A stretch of 8,640 bases of DNA, from positions 1-8,640 of the forward strand of contig JAMOAF010001113.1 of the NCBI GenBank assembly GCA_023621895.1, in the 5' to 3' direction. The translations under genes and the position numbers were made by a program. Shown here one piece after another: positions 5,375 through 8,640 of this stretch. The notes below the pieces were generated by a model, which did not search any database, was not told the DNA's origin, and saw only the letters and a program-made list of their open reading frames with translations. Within the stretch, counting starts at the first letter, position 1. Each line of letters begins with the position of its first letter. The DNA comes from Planctomycetota bacterium (GTDB lineage Bacteria > Planctomycetota > Planctomycetia > Pirellulales > Thermoguttaceae).

Positions 5375-8300
5375 ATGACCGCACCTCCGTTTGTCCATCT
5401 TCACTGCCACAGCCACTACAGCCTACTTGATGGAGCCAGCAAGGTCGGGGCCTTGGTCACCCGTGCGAAGGACCTGCGGATGAACGCGCTGGCCCTGACC
5501 GATCACGGCAACCTCCACGGCGCCTTGGAGTTTTACCGGAGGGCCAAAGAGGCCGGCATCAAGCCGATCATCGGCTACGAGGCTTACATCGCCCCCGGCA
5601 GCCGGTTCGAGAAGGACGCCGGCAGCATGAAGGCCGCCAGCTTCCACCTCACGCTCCTGGCCCAGAACCGCACCGGTTTTCAGAATCTGCTCAGGCTCGC
5701 TTCGTCCGCCTACTTGGAGGGGTTCTACTTCCGCCCGAGGATCGACAAGCAGATTCTTGCCGAGTGCAGCGAAGGGCTGATCTGTTTGAGTGGCTGCGCA
5801 TCGGGCGAGCTATGCCGCGCGTTGACAAGCGGCAACGAGCCGGACATGGAAAAGGCCGCCGAGGTGGCCGCCTGGTATCGCGGCGTATTCGGAGACCGGT
5901 ATTTCATCGAAATCCAGGACAACGGCCTTCCGATCCAGCGGCAGGCGCTCGTGCCCGCCGTGGAGTTGGCCGGCCGGATGGGCATCCCGGTGGTGGCCAC
6001 CAGCGACGTGCACTATGTCAGCCGCGAGGATTCCGAGGCCCAGGACGTGCTGATCTGCGTCAACACGGGCAAGTTCCGTACCGACCAGAACCGCATGCGG
6101 ATGGACACCGACCAGTTCTATCTCCGCAGCCCGGAAGAAATGTACGCAACCATGCCCGGGCTGGAGCACGCGGTCAAGAGATCGCAGGAGATCGCCGATT
6201 CGGTCGACATCCAGTTGGAGCTCGGCCGCCGTCACTTCCCCGTTTTCACGCCGCCCGGCGGGCAGTCGTCGGAAGACTATCTCCGCGACTTGTGCATCGA
6301 AGGGCTGAAGGAGCGCTACGCCGGCAATCCCAAGCGATTGGTCGACGGCCAGCTCAGCCCGGAAGTCATCGAGCGGCTCGAGCGCGAATTGAAAGTGATC
6401 AGCAAGCTCGGCTTTCCCAACTATTTCTTGATCGTCTGGGACTTCGTCCGCGTTGCTCGCGAGCGCGGCATCGAGGCGACGGCCCGCGGCTCGGGCGTCG
6501 GCGCGCTGGTCTGCTACGCGCTCAAGCTGAGCCACGTTTGCCCGCTCGAATTCGACTTGCTCTTTGAGCGGTTCCTCGACGAACACCGCCAGGAAGCGCC
6601 CGACATCGACATCGATTTCTGCCAGCAGCGCCGCGGCGAGATCATCCAGTACGTCAAGGACAAGTATGGACTGGAGAACGTCGCCCAGATCGGCACGTTC
6701 GGCACGATGGCGGCTCGGGCTGCGATCCGCGACGTCGGCCGGGTGCTCGGGCTGGCGATTCCACGGGTCAACGAGATCGTCGCCAAGGTTCCCGATCAAT
6801 TGGGCATCACGCTCAAGCGGGCCCTCGAGGAGAGCGACGAGTTGCGGCAGGCGTACGAAACGGACCCGGAAGTCCGCGAGCTGCTCAACCTGGCGCAGCA
6901 GATCGAGGGGCTGGCGCGCAACGTCGGCACCCATGCGGCCGCCGTGGTGATTGCCGACCGGCCGCTGACCGAGTACGTGCCGCTCGGGCGGGTCCAGGGG
7001 AAGGAAGAGATCATCACGCAATGGTCGATGGGCGACGTCGAGAGCGCGGGGCTGCTGAAAATGGACTTTCTCGGCCTCCGCAACCTGACGATCCTGAGCA
7101 CGGTCGTCGACCTGATCGAGCAGACGACCGGCAAGCGGATCGACCCCTACAAGTTCCCGCTCGATGATAAGGACACTTACGCGCTGCTCTGCCGCGGAGA
7201 GACCAAGGGCATCTTCCAGTTGGAGAGCGGCGGGATTCGCGACCTCTTGCAGCGGATGAAGCCCGACAGCTTCCGCGACATCATCGCCACCAACGCGCTC
7301 TACCGGCCCGGCCCGCTCGAAGGCGGCATGGTCGACGACTACATCCAGGTGAAGCACGGCCGCAAGGCGGCCGAGTACCTCCACCCGGTGATGAAAGAAA
7401 TCCTGGAAGAGACCAACGGCGTGATGGTCTACCAGGAGCAGGTGATGCGGATTCTCAACCGCCTTGGCGGCATCGAGCTGGCCGACGCCTACAAGTGCAT
7501 CAAGGCGATCAGCAAGAAGAAGCTGCCGATCATCGCCAAGAACCGCGAGGCATTCGTCCAGGGCGCCAGGGACAAGGGGGTGTCAGCCAAGGAGACCGAT
7601 GAGCTCTGGGGCATGATCGAGAAGTTCGCCGGCTACGGCTTCAACAAGAGCCACTCGACGGCCTACGCGCTGATCGCCTACATGACCGCGTATCTGAAGA
7701 CCCATTACCCGGTCGAGTTCATGGCGGCCCTGCTTTCGGGCGACATGCCCAACCGCAACTTCACCAGGAAGGACTCGACCGTCGAGCACATCGAGGATTG
7801 CGAGCGGATGGGGGTCGTGGTCGTCCCTCCGGATGTGAACGCCTCCGAGCGCGACTTCTCGGTCAAGGACGGCAAAATCCACTTCGGCCTGGCCGCGATC
7901 AAGGGCTGCGGCGGGCCGGCGGCCGAGGCAATCGCCCGGGAAAGAAAATCTGGGCCTTATGGAAGCCTGTTCGATTTTTGCCGGCGAGTGGACCCCCAGT
8001 TGGTCAACCGGGCGGCGATCGAGACGCTGATCAAGGCCGGCGCGTTCGACTCGCTCGGCGCCCGCCGCTCGCAACTGATGGCGATCGTCGATCGGGCGGT
8101 GCAGTCCGGCGCGGCGGCGGCCTCCGATCGGCGGCACGGGCAGCTCGGCCTGTTCGACACGGCCGAACCGGAGGACGAGAAGGACGTTGCCACGGCCGCC
8201 TTGCCGGACATCCCCGAATGGGAGGATCGCGACAAGCTGGCCAAGGAAAAAGAGGTTCTCGGCTTCTACCTCTCCAGCCACCCGCTCGCCGAGCACGAGG

Positions 8301-8640
8301 CGATGCTTTCGACCTATTGCTCCCACACCTCGGTCGAAGCCGCCCAACTCAGCCACCGCACCGAGGTCATGCTCGGCGGCATGATCGCAGCCATCAAGCA
8401 CTCGCACACCAAGAACCCCAAGCCGGGCAAACCCAGCCGCTACGCCATGTGGGACCTCGAAGACAAGGCCGGCATCATGCGCTGCATCATGTGGCCCGAG
8501 CAGTTCGCCCAGTACGGCGACCTCGTCCAGCCCGACGCAATCCTCGTCGTCCTCGGCTCGATCGACAAGCGGCCGGGCAGCGAAGAGGCCAACTTGATCG
8601 TCAACGAGCTGATCCCCCTCGACCAACTGCAAAGCCGCTA
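5375..8640 (+). CDS. dnaE: DNA polymerase III alpha subunit, 3' end cut by the window
   Basis: The catalytic subunit of the replicative polymerase; 1088 codons plus two bases are visible, with no frameshift or stop. Family members are about 1150-1200 residues, so only the C-terminal tail, including the tau-binding region, is missing. Domains: PHP (1 to about 290) starting FVHLHCHSHYSLLDG; palm with ARGSG (370-374) and PDIDIDF, whose aspartates are 410, 412 and 414, and a further Asp564 in KMDFLGL; fingers with YRPGPL (643-648) and YGFNKSHS (754-761); a helix-hairpin-helix region; QLGLF (923-927), which fits the internal beta-clamp motif and lies where E. coli has QADMF; and an OB fold from about 997. 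All nine PHP metal-ligand positions are filled (H10, H12, D19, H44, E69, H91, C141, D211, H213), unlike the degenerate E. coli domain. The OB-last layout marks it as DnaE, not PolC. The start has a good ribosome binding site; the epimerase gene ends 88 bp upstream. Confidence 0.97.
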   Translation, partial: MTAPPFVHLHCHSHYSLLDGASKVGALVTRAKDLRMNALALTDHGNLHGALEFYRRAKEAGIKPIIGYEAYIAPGSRFEKDAGSMKAASFHLTLLAQNRTGFQNLLRLASSAYLEGFYFRPRIDKQILAECSEGLICLSGCASGELCRALTSGNEPDMEKAAEVAAWYRGVFGDRYFIEIQDNGLPIQRQALVPAVELAGRMGIPVVATSDVHYVSREDSEAQDVLICVNTGKFRTDQNRMRMDTDQFYLRSPEEMYATMPGLEHAVKRSQEIADSVDIQLELGRRHFPVFTPPGGQSSEDYLRDLCIEGLKERYAGNPKRLVDGQLSPEVIERLERELKVISKLGFPNYFLIVWDFVRVARERGIEATARGSGVGALVCYALKLSHVCPLEFDLLFERFLDEHRQEAPDIDIDFCQQRRGEIIQYVKDKYGLENVAQIGTFGTMAARAAIRDVGRVLGLAIPRVNEIVAKVPDQLGITLKRALEESDELRQAYETDPEVRELLNLAQQIEGLARNVGTHAAAVVIADRPLTEYVPLGRVQGKEEIITQWSMGDVESAGLLKMDFLGLRNLTILSTVVDLIEQTTGKRIDPYKFPLDDKDTYALLCRGETKGIFQLESGGIRDLLQRMKPDSFRDIIATNALYRPGPLEGGMVDDYIQVKHGRKAAEYLHPVMKEILEETNGVMVYQEQVMRILNRLGGIELADAYKCIKAISKKKLPIIAKNREAFVQGARDKGVSAKETDELWGMIEKFAGYGFNKSHSTAYALIAYMTAYLKTHYPVEFMAALLSGDMPNRNFTRKDSTVEHIEDCERMGVVVVPPDVNASERDFSVKDGKIHFGLAAIKGCGGPAAEAIARERKSGPYGSLFDFCRRVDPQLVNRAAIETLIKAGAFDSLGARRSQLMAIVDRAVQSGAAAASDRRHGQLGLFDTAEPEDEKDVATAALPDIPEWEDRDKLAKEKEVLGFYLSSHPLAEHEAMLSTYCSHTSVEAAQLSHRTEVMLGGMIAAIKHSHTKNPKPGKPSRYAMWDLEDKAGIMRCIMWPEQFAQYGDLVQPDAILVVLGSIDKRPGSEEANLIVNELIPLDQLQSR

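Noticed and set aside
4383..5378. Open frame of 331 codons on the plus strand overlapping the epimerase gene
   Set aside because: Arg/Pro/Gly-rich product in another frame of the epimerase gene, whose catalytic motifs establish the real frame.
5810..7384. Open frame of 524 codons on the minus strand
   Set aside because: It lies wholly antisense to dnaE, whose motifs are unmistakable. The product is an Asp/Arg/Leu/Val-rich mirror of high-GC codons with no family features.
7583..8632. Open frame of 349 codons on the minus strand
   Set aside because: Also antisense to dnaE, with the same mirrored composition and no recognisable domain.

Overview
This GC-rich window most likely comes from a planctomycete, probably of the Pirellula/Blastopirellula type. 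The strongest pointer is a secreted protein ending in the prenyltransferase/squalene-oxidase-like alpha/alpha toroid that is greatly expanded in that phylum. Weak or absent Shine-Dalgarno sites before some genes, long gene-poor gaps rich in palindromes, and the general style of the DnaE and AGE proteins fit as well. This assignment is inferred from protein character alone.

Layout. A leftward (minus-strand) block covers positions 1-3567. Read in its own direction it holds a small BON-domain protein (3567-3280), a probable lipoprotein with three Ig-like repeats and a toroid domain (3117-904), a single-domain STAS protein (622-242), and possibly the first codons of an exported protein leaving the left edge (56-1). 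The gaps between them (162, 281 and 185 bp) suggest separate transcription units rather than a tight operon. A gene-free divergent region of about 516 bp (3568-4083) separates this block from a rightward pair. That pair is an N-acylglucosamine 2-epimerase-family enzyme (4084-5286) and, 88 bp further on, dnaE, the catalytic alpha subunit of DNA polymerase III (5375 to beyond the right edge).

How the genes relate. No single pathway links them. dnaE is a core replication gene with a complete set of PHP-domain metal ligands, polymerase aspartates and an internal beta-clamp motif. The epimerase keeps the four catalytic residues known for its family. The STAS and BON proteins look like generic regulatory or binding modules whose partners are not in the window. 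The lipoprotein is probably an envelope protein of unknown function.

I see no CRISPR array, transposase, integrase, tRNA, rRNA, phage gene or defence system. The less usual items are the lipoprotein architecture, a strong palindrome in the gap before the STAS gene, and several small palindromes. I did not find a convincing undescribed system.
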